Shown piece by piece: positions 9,801 through 17,395 of a stretch of DNA of 64,000 bases. Location of the stretch: the NCBI RefSeq assembly GCF_001858025.1, contig NZ_LZQD01000002.1, positions 400,120-464,119 on the forward strand, in the 5' to 3' direction. A program made the position numbers and the translations under genes. This DNA is from Trichormus sp. NMC-1. GTDB lineage: Bacteria; Cyanobacteriota; Cyanobacteriia; Cyanobacteriales; Nostocaceae. Each line of letters begins with the position of its first letter. Position 1 is the stretch's first letter. The notes below the pieces were generated by a model that saw only the letters and a list, made by a program, of their open reading frames with translations, was not told the origin of the DNA and did not search any database.

Positions 9801-11259
9801 CACAAAAACCGCTAACTTTGCTGTTACACTCTCCAATGCCAGCACCCAAACAATTACAGTCGCTTATCAAACTGGTAATATATCTGCTACTGCTGGTTCT
9901 GATTATGTTGCGAAAACAGGAACAATCACATTTAATTCTGGTGAAACGAGCAAAACAGTGAGTGTGGTGATTAATGGAGATACGATATCTGAAAGCGACG
10001 AAACTTTTAAAGTTACCCTGAAAACTCCTGTTAACGCCACCATAGCAGATGGAGAAGGTATTGGCACGATTATCAATGATGAAGTTCCGACTTTAACTGT
10101 GAATAATCTTACCGTTGTGGAAGGATTGGATAACAACGCAATTGTTACCTTTACTCTCAGCAGTCTCCTCAGTCAATCGGTTAGCGTCAACTACAGCACT
10201 ACAGCCGGCACTGCCGCAGCTAACAGCGATTATACTGCTGTAAGTGGCACTTTAACTATTCCTGCTAATACCCTAACTGGTACTGTTTCTATCCCCATTG
10301 TTAATAACACTACTAACGAAGTTAACGAAACTTTTAATCTGGTATTATCTAATCCTGTGGGTGTAGCTCTCAATAATACAATTACTGTCATTACTATTAC
10401 TGATACCCTATCAAGCGGTACAACCGTTACATTACCTGCTGGTGTGGAAAATCTCCAACTCACAGGTACTGCTGCTATTAATGGGACAGGTAATACAGCT
10501 AACAATATTCTTACTGGTAACAGTGCTAATAATATCCTAGCAGGTGGTGATGGTAGTGATACTTATCGCTTTAATGCTACCACAGTTTTGGGTAGTGATA
10601 CCATCCAAGAAACTGCTATTGGTGGAATTGATACCATTGATTTTACAGGAACAACTGCGGCCACCACCCTCAATTTAGGACTGACTACTACTCAAACTGT
10701 TGTGACTACTAATCTGAGTTTGAAGCTTTCCGCTAATAACGTGATTGAAAATGTCATCGGTGGAAATGGTGCTGACAACTTAACTGGCAATGTACTTGAT
10801 AATAGCCTGATGGGAGGATTAGGTAATGATAATCTGCGTGGTGGTGACGGTGCTGATAGTTTAACTGGTAGTGCAGGTAATGATATTCTAGCTGGTAATG
10901 CAGGTAATGATAAGTTTATTTACAGTAGTGGGAAAGTGTTCACCGCTACTGATATAGGTTTAGATACTATTCTTGATTTTACGGTAGGAAGTGACAAAAT
11001 CGTTTTAAGTAAAGTTACTTTTACCGCTCTTACCAGTGTGGTGGGAAATGGTTTTAGTCAGTCTGCTAATTTTGCTGTTGTCGGTGATGATAGTTTGGTA
11101 GCGACTCAAGGGGCTGTCATTGTCTATAGTAGCAGTAGTGGTAATTTGTTTTATAACCAAAATGGTATCACGGCGGGATTAGGAACTGGTGCAGCTTTTG
11201 CGAATTTATTTAATATACCTGCAACTTTAACTGCTGGGGATTTTGCGGTGGTTGTCTGA
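6886..11259 (+). CDS. Large secreted Calx-beta / propeller / RTX protein
   Basis: 1457 residues, probably exported by a type I system or attached to the cell surface. The first ~160 residues form a cyanobacterial RTX-associated domain with FLEEYGHYLD, which resembles a degenerate zinc-protease helix. A Calx-beta domain (~165-275) is followed by a beta-propeller-like block (~280-620) of about eight 40-residue repeats (PQISGNNVVW, GTDSEIYLYNGTSTIQLTNN). Five more Calx-beta domains follow (~625-1180). The last ~270 residues contain RTX motifs (GGDGSDTY, GGLGNDNL, AGNDILAG). Calcium-dependent folding is expected; the ligand is unknown. The TGA stop lies inside a dispersed DNA repeat, so the natural C-terminus may have been altered. 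Confidence 0.88.
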   Translation: MLNNTWQPILKSALAKLRKFARRADFDTSLKQVFGADIQSGELRQAWLKGTFLTLPNLEIIASSQINGALGAFAATNNTIYLSSELIKSRNLQAITEVFLEEYGHYLDSILNQQDRDGDEGEYFAAVVTGKTLSVSDISRLQTENDKVVVTLAGQAVEIEQSLPVISVGTTPTNAIENSTPGIFTLTRYSDFSNSITVNYNLSGTAINGTDYSNLSGTVTFAAGSATATVVVNPLDDNLYEFAESVILSLNTGTTYTVGTNNTATLIIADNELVVNKLADIKYFGGIDYAPQISSNNVVWQSIDGSYRQIYFYNGTSTIQLTNNNSVSDFSEYYSPEISGNNVVWTGYDGTDSEIYLYNGTSTIQLTNNNRGDYNPKISGNNVVWTGYDGTDSEIYLYKGTSTIQLTNNSYEDSSPQISGNNVVWRGDDGTDYEIYLYKGTSTIQLTNNSYEDSSPQISGNNVVWRSYDGTDYEIYLYNGTSTTQLTNNSYDDFRPQISGSNVVWDGGNNDNYRGIYLYKNGITSQLTTYDAYYYGYPQISGNNIVWTGRDNGGDYSTGDREVFYYNGTDIFQLTDNDYEDNYPQISGNKIVWYSSAVSGNGTDKPGLEIYQATLPPKPLPTITITATDANAAETTGTPNRGVFTLTRTASDVNPTVNYTITGTATNGTDYLQLTGTATFAPGSNTTTITVTPTDDFIFEGNETVILTLTSGTGYNIGTAKTATVTIADNDAIPQLSINDVIISEGNSGTKNANFILSLSNPSTKTISINYQTVDDDATTANNDYVAKTGTITFTPGQTTQTLPITINGDTVGEINEAFSVLLSNAVNATLVKNEGIGIIRNDDLPSVTVTPIYTQANESGVPGIFQLNRTGSTTKSLNINYSLSGTATNGTDYALLNGTATFAIGSSTAIVFVNPTEDIFFEGNETAILSLLTGTGYTVGASNSSTITIVDNESQPQISINDVTLTEGNSGTKTANFAVTLSNASTQTITVAYQTGNISATAGSDYVAKTGTITFNSGETSKTVSVVINGDTISESDETFKVTLKTPVNATIADGEGIGTIINDEVPTLTVNNLTVVEGLDNNAIVTFTLSSLLSQSVSVNYSTTAGTAAANSDYTAVSGTLTIPANTLTGTVSIPIVNNTTNEVNETFNLVLSNPVGVALNNTITVITITDTLSSGTTVTLPAGVENLQLTGTAAINGTGNTANNILTGNSANNILAGGDGSDTYRFNATTVLGSDTIQETAIGGIDTIDFTGTTAATTLNLGLTTTQTVVTTNLSLKLSANNVIENVIGGNGADNLTGNVLDNSLMGGLGNDNLRGGDGADSLTGSAGNDILAGNAGNDKFIYSSGKVFTATDIGLDTILDFTVGSDKIVLSKVTFTALTSVVGNGFSQSANFAVVGDDSLVATQGAVIVYSSSSGNLFYNQNGITAGLGTGAAFANLFNIPATLTAGDFAVVV
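7951..8340 (+). repeat. Tandem 120-bp coding repeats in the propeller block
   Basis: The DNA period is 120 bp (40 codons). The stretches 8101-8160 and 8221-8280 are identical, and flanking stretches differ by only a few bases. This points to recent unit duplication inside the gene. Confidence 0.88.
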
Positions 11260-11311
11260 ATCAGGATTTTTGTCAGAATCAGGATGCTCAGGATTAAAGG
11301 ATTAACAGGAT
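11253..11311 (+). repeat. Dispersed 40-bp repeat, doubled start, overlapping a stop codon
   Basis: TGTCTGAATCAGGA at 11253 is followed by a second start TGTCAGAATCAGGA at 11271 and then the rest of the element. The TGA of the upstream gene (11257-11259) is the TGA within TGTCTGA of the repeat. Confidence 0.8.
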
Positions 11312-11579
11312 TATTTATGAAAATTAATCATCAATCAACAACATCCTGTTCGCGTAGCGTGGCGTTAGCCATAAATCCCTAAATCATGGAAATCCTGATT
11401 CAGACAATATTCAACCGTGAAAGCCAGAAATGATAAGAGTGTATTTAAATACAATTAAAAATCAATTTTTTACAGCAAATGCCTAATTATACAGATTAAA
11501 TGTCATATTTAATTGTGGAAATAGAATTTTAACTTGCAATTCACTATAAAATCTAAAATTTAAAATCGCACAAAGCACA
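11260..11579. other. Spacer between the RTX gene and malic enzyme gene
   Basis: It contains a forward and an inverted copy of the dispersed 40-bp repeat and then AT-rich DNA. No ORF is supported. The promoter of the malic enzyme gene is presumably in 11430-11575 but no box is convincing. Confidence 0.55.
11342..11406 (-). repeat. Dispersed 40-bp repeat, inverted copy with a nested insert
   Basis: Reverse-complement copy ending AATCCTGATTCAGACA. It is split by an insert, CGCGTAGCGTGGCGTTAGCC (about 11351-11370), that looks like another cyanobacterial short repeat nested in this one. Confidence 0.75.
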
Positions 11580-12971
11580 ATGACAAATCTAACTCCTAAT
11601 TCTAGTTTTAGTGTCACCCTGCGTTTGCAGATTCCCAATCGGGTGGGGATGTTAGCATCGGTAACACAGGCCATTGCTACTAGTGGTGGTAATCTGGGAC
11701 AAATTGATTTAATTGAACAAACTCGTCAAGAATCAATCCGTGATATTACAGTTGATGCTGCTAGTACGGAACACGCTGAAACCATTGTTCAAGCCGTAAA
11801 AGAATTACCGGATATTCAGGTAATTGATGTTTACGACCGCACTTTTAATTTACATCGCGGTGGCAAAATTAGTATTGTCAGCAGAATTCCTTTAAAAAGT
11901 GTTTCTGACTTAGCAATGGCTTACACTCCAGGAGTCGGTCGAATTTGTAAAGCGATCGCACAAAATCCAGAGGAAGTGTACAATCTAACTATCAAAAACA
12001 ACACTGTTGCGATCGTCACTGATGGTAGTGCTGTCTTGGGTTTAGGCAATTTGGGGCCTGCTGCTGCTTTACCAGTAATGGAAGGAAAAGCCATGCTGTT
12101 TAAGGAATTTGCAGGGCTTGATGCTTTTCCTATCTGTCTGGATACCCAAGATACCGATGAGATTGTCAAAGCAGTGAAAAATATCGCCCCTGTATTTGGT
12201 GGTGTGAATTTAGAAGATATCGCTGCACCGCGCTGTTTTGAAATTGAAAAAAGACTGCGAGCCGAATTAAACATCCCGATTTTTCATGATGACCAACATG
12301 GTACAGCAATTGTCACCTTGGCCGCATTGTTTAATTCTCTGAAACTGGTACAGAAGTCGATTGCAGACATCCGCATTGTTATTAATGGTGCTGGTGCGGC
12401 TGGGGTAGCGATCGCTCGTTTACTCCGCAAAGCTGGAGCAGAACACATCTGGATGTGCGATTCTAAAGGTATTATATCCACTTCTCGTACAGATTTAACC
12501 CCAGAAAAACAGGAATTTGCAGTTAAAGCCCAAGGAACTTTAGCCGGTGCAGTTCAAGGTGCAGATGTGTTTATCGGTGTCAGCGCACCGGGAGTTTTGA
12601 CACCAGAAATGGTACAAGGAATGGCGAAAGATGCAATTGTCTTTGCAATGGCTAATCCGATTCCTGAAATTCAGCCAGAATTAGCCCCTAAAAACGTCGC
12701 TGTCATGGCTACGGGTCGGAGTGACTACCCCAACCAAATCAATAACGTCTTGGCGTTTCCTGGGGTGTTTCGTGGGGCTTTAGATTGTCGCGCTAGTACG
12801 ATTACTACTACCATGTGTTTAGAAGCTGCCAGTGCGATCGCTTCTTTAGTTAAACCCTCTGATTTGAATCGGGAACATATTATACCTTCTGTTTTTGATA
12901 AACGTGTTGCTACCGCTGTGGCTGGTGCTGTCCAACAAGCCGCACGGGAAGAAGGTATTGCTCAGAGTTAG
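11580..12971 (+). CDS. NAD(P)-dependent malic enzyme with N-terminal ACT domain
   Basis: Oxidative decarboxylation of malate to pyruvate in the cytosol. The protein has 463 residues. An ACT domain (residues ~8-85, VTLRLQIPNRVGMLASVTQA) suggests allosteric control by a small metabolite. The malic N-terminal domain includes MAYTPGVGRICKAIA and DGSAVLGLGNLGP. FHDDQHGTAIVTLAAL supplies metal-binding acids. The Rossmann domain has INGAGAAGVAIARLL, and ANPIPEI follows. It is the short bacterial form, lacking the phosphotransacetylase tail of MaeB. It appears monocistronic; ATG at 11580 gives full alignment to the ACT domain. Confidence 0.93.
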   Translation: MTNLTPNSSFSVTLRLQIPNRVGMLASVTQAIATSGGNLGQIDLIEQTRQESIRDITVDAASTEHAETIVQAVKELPDIQVIDVYDRTFNLHRGGKISIVSRIPLKSVSDLAMAYTPGVGRICKAIAQNPEEVYNLTIKNNTVAIVTDGSAVLGLGNLGPAAALPVMEGKAMLFKEFAGLDAFPICLDTQDTDEIVKAVKNIAPVFGGVNLEDIAAPRCFEIEKRLRAELNIPIFHDDQHGTAIVTLAALFNSLKLVQKSIADIRIVINGAGAAGVAIARLLRKAGAEHIWMCDSKGIISTSRTDLTPEKQEFAVKAQGTLAGAVQGADVFIGVSAPGVLTPEMVQGMAKDAIVFAMANPIPEIQPELAPKNVAVMATGRSDYPNQINNVLAFPGVFRGALDCRASTITTTMCLEAASAIASLVKPSDLNREHIIPSVFDKRVATAVAGAVQQAAREEGIAQS

Positions 12972-12986
12972 AGTTAGTTAATTTGT

Positions 12987-13009
12987 GGGATGGGCGTTTT
13001 GCCTGTCCC
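12987..13009 (+). terminator. Hairpin after the malic enzyme gene
   Basis: A stem pairs GGGATGGGC with GCCTGTCCC (two G-U pairs) around GTTTT, 16 bp after the stop. There is no T-run directly after it, so a Rho-independent terminator is only possible. A copy of an interspersed repeat is the alternative. Confidence 0.4.
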
Positions 13010-13182
13010 TGTGAAAACAGATTTAATTTTGTCTCACGCTCCAGACGCAAAGTTTGAGTTTTTGAATGTTCCAATTTTTCAGATACTTATTTTGTCATTA
13101 GACATCTGTAAAAATTGAATATGCGTTCTCTGAAAAATTTGTACATATGTTTGATAGAATATCGCTACATTTTTTTGTTTAT

Positions 13183-13371
13183 TCATAAAGTTTTTAACAA
13201 GGCTTCTTTAAATTCTGCTGCGGTTTGAAAATGAATTTGCGGTTTTTCTATTAAAGCTAAATCTATCACTTCTGCTAATTTTTCAGGAATACTACTATCA
13301 CGTTCACGAATGGGGACAGCATCATTTCAAAGTTTCCCTGTGGTAATGGTGAGGGTAACGGTAGATGGCAT
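13183..13371 (-). pseudogene. Collapsed FHA-domain Ser/Thr protein kinase gene
   Basis: The frame from ATG 13371 reads MPSTVTLTITTGKL, the usual first strand of an FHA domain in cyanobacterial kinases. It then meets TGA and continues in frame with NDAVPIRERDSSIPEKLAEV, LALIEKPQIHFQTAAEF and KEALLKTL before the final stop, which is the last part of a protein kinase domain. Some hundreds of codons between the two ends are missing. This is an internal-deletion relic that keeps both gene termini. Assignment is from remembered family sequence and is fairly but not fully secure. Confidence 0.6.
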
Positions 13372-13416
13372 TTTTCTAATAATTAATTATTTAAGGTTGT
13401 GGTAAATATTATACTC

Positions 13417-13530
13417 TGTAGGTTGGGTTAAGTGATAACGCAACCCAACAAAACCAGCCAATTAAATTTTCATGATGTAATGATGTAACTTTTCATCATG
13501 TTGGGTTTCCTTGCGTCAACCCAACCTACA
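13417..13530. repeat. MITE-like inverted-repeat element (GTAGGTTGGGTT family)
   Basis: Perfect 13-nt terminal inverted repeats TGTAGGTTGGGTT / AACCCAACCTACA bound a 114-bp element with a further inner inverted pair (CAACCCAAC / GTTGGGTT). A related element lies at 36425-36500. Confidence 0.85.
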
Positions 13531-13549
13531 TTGAGAGGATATAAGTTAT

Positions 13550-13900
13550 TTGTATAGGATTTTGGCAAAAAAAACTTTCTCAATAAAGCGGGGTCTATTC
13601 TCATTATTATTGAAAATTTTATCAATAAAACAACGAGTTTTGGTTATTTCAGCTTGGGGGGTTGACAGTGTTCCGAGTTTCGGGTATGCTAATGGTATGA
13701 GTGGGAAAGTGTGCGCCCATATATACAAGGCTTTTATTTATCAAAATAATTATTTCCCAAATAAATCGCAGAAGCAGGGAAATAAGAAAATAATATTTGT
13801 CCTCATAACCAAAATACCAAGACGTTATCTTGTATCTCAGGATGAAGATGCAATTACGGTAGATGTAGAATTGGGAAATATGGTTAAAATCACCAGATGA
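13550..13900 (+). CDS. Doubtful ORF of 116 codons
   Basis: An alternative-start frame (TTG) runs from 13550 to TGA 13900. I recognise no domain. A sigma70-type promoter lies inside it, and the first half has no protein-like bias. The last part (DEDAITVDVELGNMVKITR) looks more protein-like and may be a remnant of something else. Probably not a gene in its annotated form. Confidence 0.2.
   Translation: MYRILAKKTFSIKRGLFSLLLKILSIKQRVLVISAWGVDSVPSFGYANGMSGKVCAHIYKAFIYQNNYFPNKSQKQGNKKIIFVLITKIPRRYLVSQDEDAITVDVELGNMVKITR
13662..13690 (+). promoter_or_regulatory. Strong sigma70-like promoter
   Basis: A perfect -35 TTGACA (13662-13667), a 17-bp spacer and a -10 TATGCT (13685-13690). Transcription would start near 13697. 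The next convincing gene (Rpn family, 13935) is about 240 bp away, so a long leader or small RNA is possible. Confidence 0.5.
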
Positions 13901-13934
13901 ATAAGTAATTTAAGAAATATCAAAATCAGGAATA

Positions 13935-14783
13935 ATGCACACAGACACGATATTCTACCAAATTTTCCTTACTTTCCACACTCTATTATTTGAAATTTTG
14001 GGTGAACCTACGGAAAATGCTAAAGATTATCAATTTACTTCTGTGGAAGTGAAAGAAAAAGCATTTCGGTTTGATGGAATTTTTATGGCAGATAGCGTAG
14101 AAAAACCCATCTATTTTGTAGAAGTGCAATTTCAACCAAAACCAGATTTTTACTGGGAATTAATAGCAGAGATAAATATCTATCTCAATCAATTTAAACC
14201 AGTACAAGATTGGCAAGGGGTAGCGTTATTTGCGAAACGGAGTTTAGATGTAGAAGAATTGACTGCTTATCAACAAGAATTGATTAATAGTGGGAGAATT
14301 AAACGAATTTATTTAGATGAATTACCACCAGGTTCAATTGGTATGGGGTTAATTGAGTTAATTGTCAGTAAGGAAGCACAAGCACCGGAATTAGTTAAAA
14401 CCCTCATGGCAAGAACTAAGACAGAAGTTGAGAATGACAGAGAAAAACAAGGTATTATAGAATTGTTGGAGACTGTTTTATTGTCCAAATTTTCACAATT
14501 AAGCCGTCAGGAGATAGAAGCAATGTTTTTAGTGAGTGATATTAAGCAAACAAGGGTATATCAAGAAGCAAAGCAGGAAGGGAGAGAAGAAGGGAGACAA
14601 GATGGTGAGATGATCTTATTGATACGTCAGTTATCGAAAAGATTTGGAAAATTGAAAGATATTTACATCGAAAATATCAACAGTCTGAACATAGAACAAC
14701 TGGAAAAGCTAGGAGAAGCATTATTAGATTTTACAGATATTAATGACTTGGAAACATGGTTAAAATCTGAGATAGACAAGTAG
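13935..14783 (+). CDS. Rpn-family nuclease / DUF2887 protein (copy 1)
   Basis: A 282-residue member of the PD-(D/E)XK Rpn family (recombination-promoting nuclease, often annotated as putative transposase). The N-terminus MHTDTIFYQIFLTFHTLLFE is family-typical. Catalytic-like acids are in FRFDGIFM and in IYFVEVQFQ (E-x-Q core). A charged QEGREEGRQDGEMILLIRQL segment and a final ALLDFTDINDLETWL helix pair match the copy at 25696-26535. Typical members cleave DNA and spread with repeats. ATG 13935 matches the family start. No partner gene is adjacent; the dispersed repeats begin 8 bp downstream. Confidence 0.85.
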   Translation: MHTDTIFYQIFLTFHTLLFEILGEPTENAKDYQFTSVEVKEKAFRFDGIFMADSVEKPIYFVEVQFQPKPDFYWELIAEINIYLNQFKPVQDWQGVALFAKRSLDVEELTAYQQELINSGRIKRIYLDELPPGSIGMGLIELIVSKEAQAPELVKTLMARTKTEVENDREKQGIIELLETVLLSKFSQLSRQEIEAMFLVSDIKQTRVYQEAKQEGREEGRQDGEMILLIRQLSKRFGKLKDIYIENINSLNIEQLEKLGEALLDFTDINDLETWLKSEIDK

Positions 14784-14790
14784 GTTTAAT

Positions 14791-14859
14791 TGTCTGAATC
14801 AGGTGGTTATCGAGCGAAGTCGAGATAATATCCAGGATTTGAGGATTTACAGGATGTTA
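14791..14859 (+). repeat. Dispersed 40-bp repeat with nested palindrome
   Basis: TGTCTGAATCAGG is interrupted by a 24-25 bp insert containing TTATCGAGCGAAGTCGAGAT (14808-14827) and then resumes ATATCCAGGATTTGAGGATT. The insert is a small palindromic repeat that landed inside this copy. Confidence 0.8.
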
Positions 14860-14895
14860 TTGAATGATTTTTGATGGGGAGTTGGTGATTTTATT

Positions 14896-14938
14896 TGTCA
14901 GAATCAGGATTTACAGGATTTGAGGATTTACAGGATGT
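14896..14938 (+). repeat. Dispersed 40-bp repeat, forward copy
   Basis: TGTCAGAATCAGGATTTACAGGATTTGAGG and following bases; a TTTAC variant replaces TATCC of the standard unit. Confidence 0.8.
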
Positions 14939-15111
14939 GGGTTGAGATTGAGTTTTTTTGATGTTAGGATTTTGGCGATGTGGGGATTTTTTAGATATTA
15001 ATTTTATTATGTAAGTTAATGATTGTTGGGTAATTCTATTTAAACTCTCACATTTTCAATTTGAAAATTGATGATTAAATAAATATCTAAAACATCACAT
15101 TTCAAACCAAT

Positions 15112-15152
15112 ATCCTGTAAATCCTCAAATCCTGGATATCCTGATTCTGACA
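15112..15152 (-). repeat. Dispersed 40-bp repeat, inverted copy
   Basis: Complete reverse-complement copy running from ATCCTGTAAATCC to CTGATTCTGACA. Confidence 0.85.
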
Positions 15153-15165
15153 ATTGAGAAATTCA

Positions 15166-15230
15166 GATCCCCGACTTCTTTAAAAATCTTCTCATTTATC
15201 ATATTAATTATCGCAGAAGTCTGGGATCTT
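15166..15230. repeat. Short inverted-repeat element
   Basis: AGATCCCCGACTTCT (from about 15167) is mirrored by AGAAGTCTGGGATCT (ending about 15229), with one or two mismatches and an AT-rich loop. A typical cyanobacterial palindromic repeat. Confidence 0.65.
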
Positions 15231-15245
15231 TAGATGCAACCCAAT

Positions 15246-15285
15246 ATCCTGTAAATCCTTAAATCCTGGATATCCTGATTCAGAC
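15246..15285 (-). repeat. Dispersed 40-bp repeat, inverted copy
   Basis: Complete reverse-complement copy from ATCCTGTAAATCC to CTGATTCAGAC, adjacent to the 3' end of the kinase/GUN4 relic. Confidence 0.85.
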
Positions 15286-15312
15286 TTAATAATTTTCTGT
15301 AACCTTTAAATG

Positions 15313-16131
15313 TTACAATCTACAAGTCTCGACGCGAGAGAATAAAAGAAAGAAAGCCCTTTCCCACTTACAAAAAAAATTGTCAAGTTGTCCCACCGGG
15401 AGGTTGCCTTCTGGTGCTTTCTTATCAAAAGTAATATCTTTGTAGTACAGCCAGTTGTCTCCTTTTCTCCATCCTACCTTGTCCCCGAACTTATCCCAAA
15501 TGTCTGAGTTATATTCTCTCGTTCCACCTAAACCTTGATAAATGCGTTTCTGCACAGAAAAACCAAATTTACCATCACTGTATTTTACCCACAACTGGTC
15601 AATGGTGCGAAGGTCTTCACACGGGAAATTATCAATACTCTCGCTATCTAACCAACCTTCATTTTCCCGTTTCGCAATCGCTAACATTACCCGTGCTGTT
15701 TCCTCGTCGGCTTCTTTCCATTTCTCTTGTGCGAGGTAGTCACGCAGTTTCCTGTAGTCCATTCCACAGGATGATTTTAATTGTACTTCTTGGTTATTTG
15801 GTGGTGTGTATAGAGACGTTCCATGGAACGTCTCTACATTATTAATTGGTTGTTGAATATCAAAATTAACAAGTGGTGGTGTGGGAATATTCACAACAGG
15901 TTTAACCACCAAACCCAATAACTCCCGAAACTCCCTCACTGTTTGGGGACGGTTGACTGGTTCTAATTCCATCCCTTTGAGAATAGCAGCATTTACTTTA
16001 TCACTAATATTCTGATTAAATTTTTGCGGTGGTGATAACTTGACATCTTCCTCAGCGCGATAATTAGCAGGAATGGGAACTCTATTCGTTAACAAACTAT
16101 ATAGTGTCGCGGCTAAAGCATAAACATCAGT
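15313..16131 (-). pseudogene. 5'-truncated Ser/Thr kinase with C-terminal GUN4 domain
   Basis: From about 16131 leftwards the frame reads TDVYALAATLYSLLTNRVP, the middle of a protein-kinase C-lobe, and then MELEPVNRPQTVREFRELLG, the end of the kinase. After a linker comes a GUN4 domain (residues ~105-245 of the remaining frame: GMDYRKLRDYLAQEKWKEAD, EDLRTIDQLWVKYSDGKFGF, VGWRKGDNW, PEGNLPVG). GUN4 domains bind tetrapyrroles. The N-lobe, ATP-binding Lys, catalytic loop and DFG are gone, so kinase activity is excluded. A short protein starting at TTG 16095 could still express GUN4. The linker carries an in-frame palindromic DNA repeat (15811-15836). The DNA upstream of 16135 shows no kinase sequence. 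Confidence 0.8.
15811..15836. repeat. Palindrome inserted in the kinase/GUN4 linker
   Basis: Perfect 26-nt palindrome, arms TAGAGACGTTCCA / TGGAACGTCTCTA, translated in frame as VETFHGTSL. It shares the GAGACGTT...AACGTCTC arms with the intergenic palindrome at 53903-53930. Confidence 0.85.
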
Positions 16132-16219
16132 ACAGTTCCTAACCGTTTTGAGTATACATGAATTTGTATCATCTTAAAACCTCTCTGCGCCTCTGCGTCT
16201 GGAGCGTGAGAAAAAAACT

Positions 16220-16966
16220 CTATTCCTCCTTCACAAACTCCAAATACCCCTTACTCAATTCCTCCACAGCCAAATCATAAAACTGTTTACCATGTTCTGG
16301 AGTTGCTAAATCTGGATTTGAACCCATACGGCCATCTGGATAACGTAAACGAAAATCAACAGCACTATAAATTTTATGTCCACCTGCAACTTCTGGAGAA
16401 AGATATGCTTTTTTAATTGCTTCTGGATAAACGTATTGGGTAACAGCTACTTCGCTAGGGGTAGCGTGAGAACCTTCTTGATCACCATACAATTCTTTGG
16501 CAAGTTTATATACAGAACCACCCATAAACCAATTAGCAACTTGACATTGCACTTTTGCGGAATTGGGAATTTGTAAATCTTCTAAATGAGCGTAAGTTTC
16601 GGAAAAAGCCGCTTTGAGGGTAGCAATATTCCCACCATGTCCATTAATAAAATAAAACTTGCTAAAACCAGCTTTTACTAAACAAGTTAAATAATCTTTA
16701 ACTACTAAAATTAAAGTGCTAGGACGTAAACTAATTGTTCCGGGAAAAGCAGTATGATGTAATGCCATACCCACATTTATTGTTGGTGCAACCATCGCTT
16801 GAGTAACTTCACCGACTCCACGGGATATTGCTTCTGCACAAATTGCATCAGTACCAATTAATCCCGTTGGACCATGTTGTTCAGTTGAACCAATTGGTAA
16901 AATAATTCCTTGAGATTGCTGTAAATAAGTTTCGACTTCTGTCCAGGTGCTTAAGTGTAATAGCAT
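16220..16966 (-). CDS. Creatininase-family amidohydrolase
   Basis: A 248-residue metal-dependent amidase of the creatininase superfamily. LPIGSTEQHGPTGLIGTD carries the first metal ligands (Glu, His, and the Asp of GTDA), FINGHGGN the central His, and DQEGSHATPSEVA the later Glu/His pair. Family members hydrolyse cyclic or linear amides; the true substrate of cyanobacterial forms is unknown and creatinine is not implied. The length is typical. The gene is monocistronic, starting at ATG 16966 with KKAYL, GHKIY and other full-length features intact. Confidence 0.88.
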   Translation of the reverse strand: MLLHLSTWTEVETYLQQSQGIILPIGSTEQHGPTGLIGTDAICAEAISRGVGEVTQAMVAPTINVGMALHHTAFPGTISLRPSTLILVVKDYLTCLVKAGFSKFYFINGHGGNIATLKAAFSETYAHLEDLQIPNSAKVQCQVANWFMGGSVYKLAKELYGDQEGSHATPSEVAVTQYVYPEAIKKAYLSPEVAGGHKIYSAVDFRLRYPDGRMGSNPDLATPEHGKQFYDLAVEELSKGYLEFVKEE

Positions 16967-17395
16967 TTTGTATTTAAATTTATCTTTAAATTGATTATAA
17001 ATGATTTTCTAGTACCTCACTCAACCGAGAAGGGCTATACAGCGGATTTTATGTGAGTGAGGTACATATGTAGCGGGCAAGATGCCCGCACCACAAGAGT
17101 TTTATGATTCATATCTGTACCTCATTTACCTGCAACCTGCTGTAATGAACACCATAATAATTAATCTATCTGGCGTTGTAAATTTTTAATTTTTAATTTT
17201 TAATTTTTAATTGATGGGGATGGAGTCGCAACAAGTTTTGAACGAAACGGATATAAACAATTTAGCGATACTGCAACTTTAGCTAATAAAACTCATTGCG
17301 AATCTCCAAACAAAACGAACTCCAACTAAATGATGAGATGTTTGTTTTCTGGATTGTCAACAATCCCAAGGAATAAAGAAAATATTGGCGCTTGA
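16967..17395. other. Intergenic region with palindromic and heptamer repeats
   Basis: It holds an inverted pair TACCTCACT / AGTGAGGTA (about 17013-17064), a GCGGGCAAGATGCCCGC hairpin (about 17073-17089), and a sequence (about 17118-17142) repeated inverted at 41518-41542. An STRR of TTTTTAA units follows (about 17186-17213). No gene is supported. Confidence 0.6.
17186..17213. repeat. Heptanucleotide STRR (TTTTTAA)
   Basis: Four to five consecutive TTTTTAA units, a classic short tandemly repeated sequence of heterocystous cyanobacteria. Confidence 0.8.

Larger units (their letters stand above)
14784..15312. other. Repeat cluster between the Rpn gene and the kinase relic
   Basis: No gene. Two forward copies (14791-14859, 14896-14938) and two inverted copies (15112-15152, 15246-15285) of the dispersed 40-bp repeat face each other and can form nested cruciforms. 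Another hairpin element (15166-15230) lies between the inverted copies. Confidence 0.8.

Noticed and set aside
17220-17330. Gene remnant reading GDGVATSFERNGYKQFSDTATL
   Set aside because: The short frame looks protein-like but I cannot assign a family, and it has no start or continuation.
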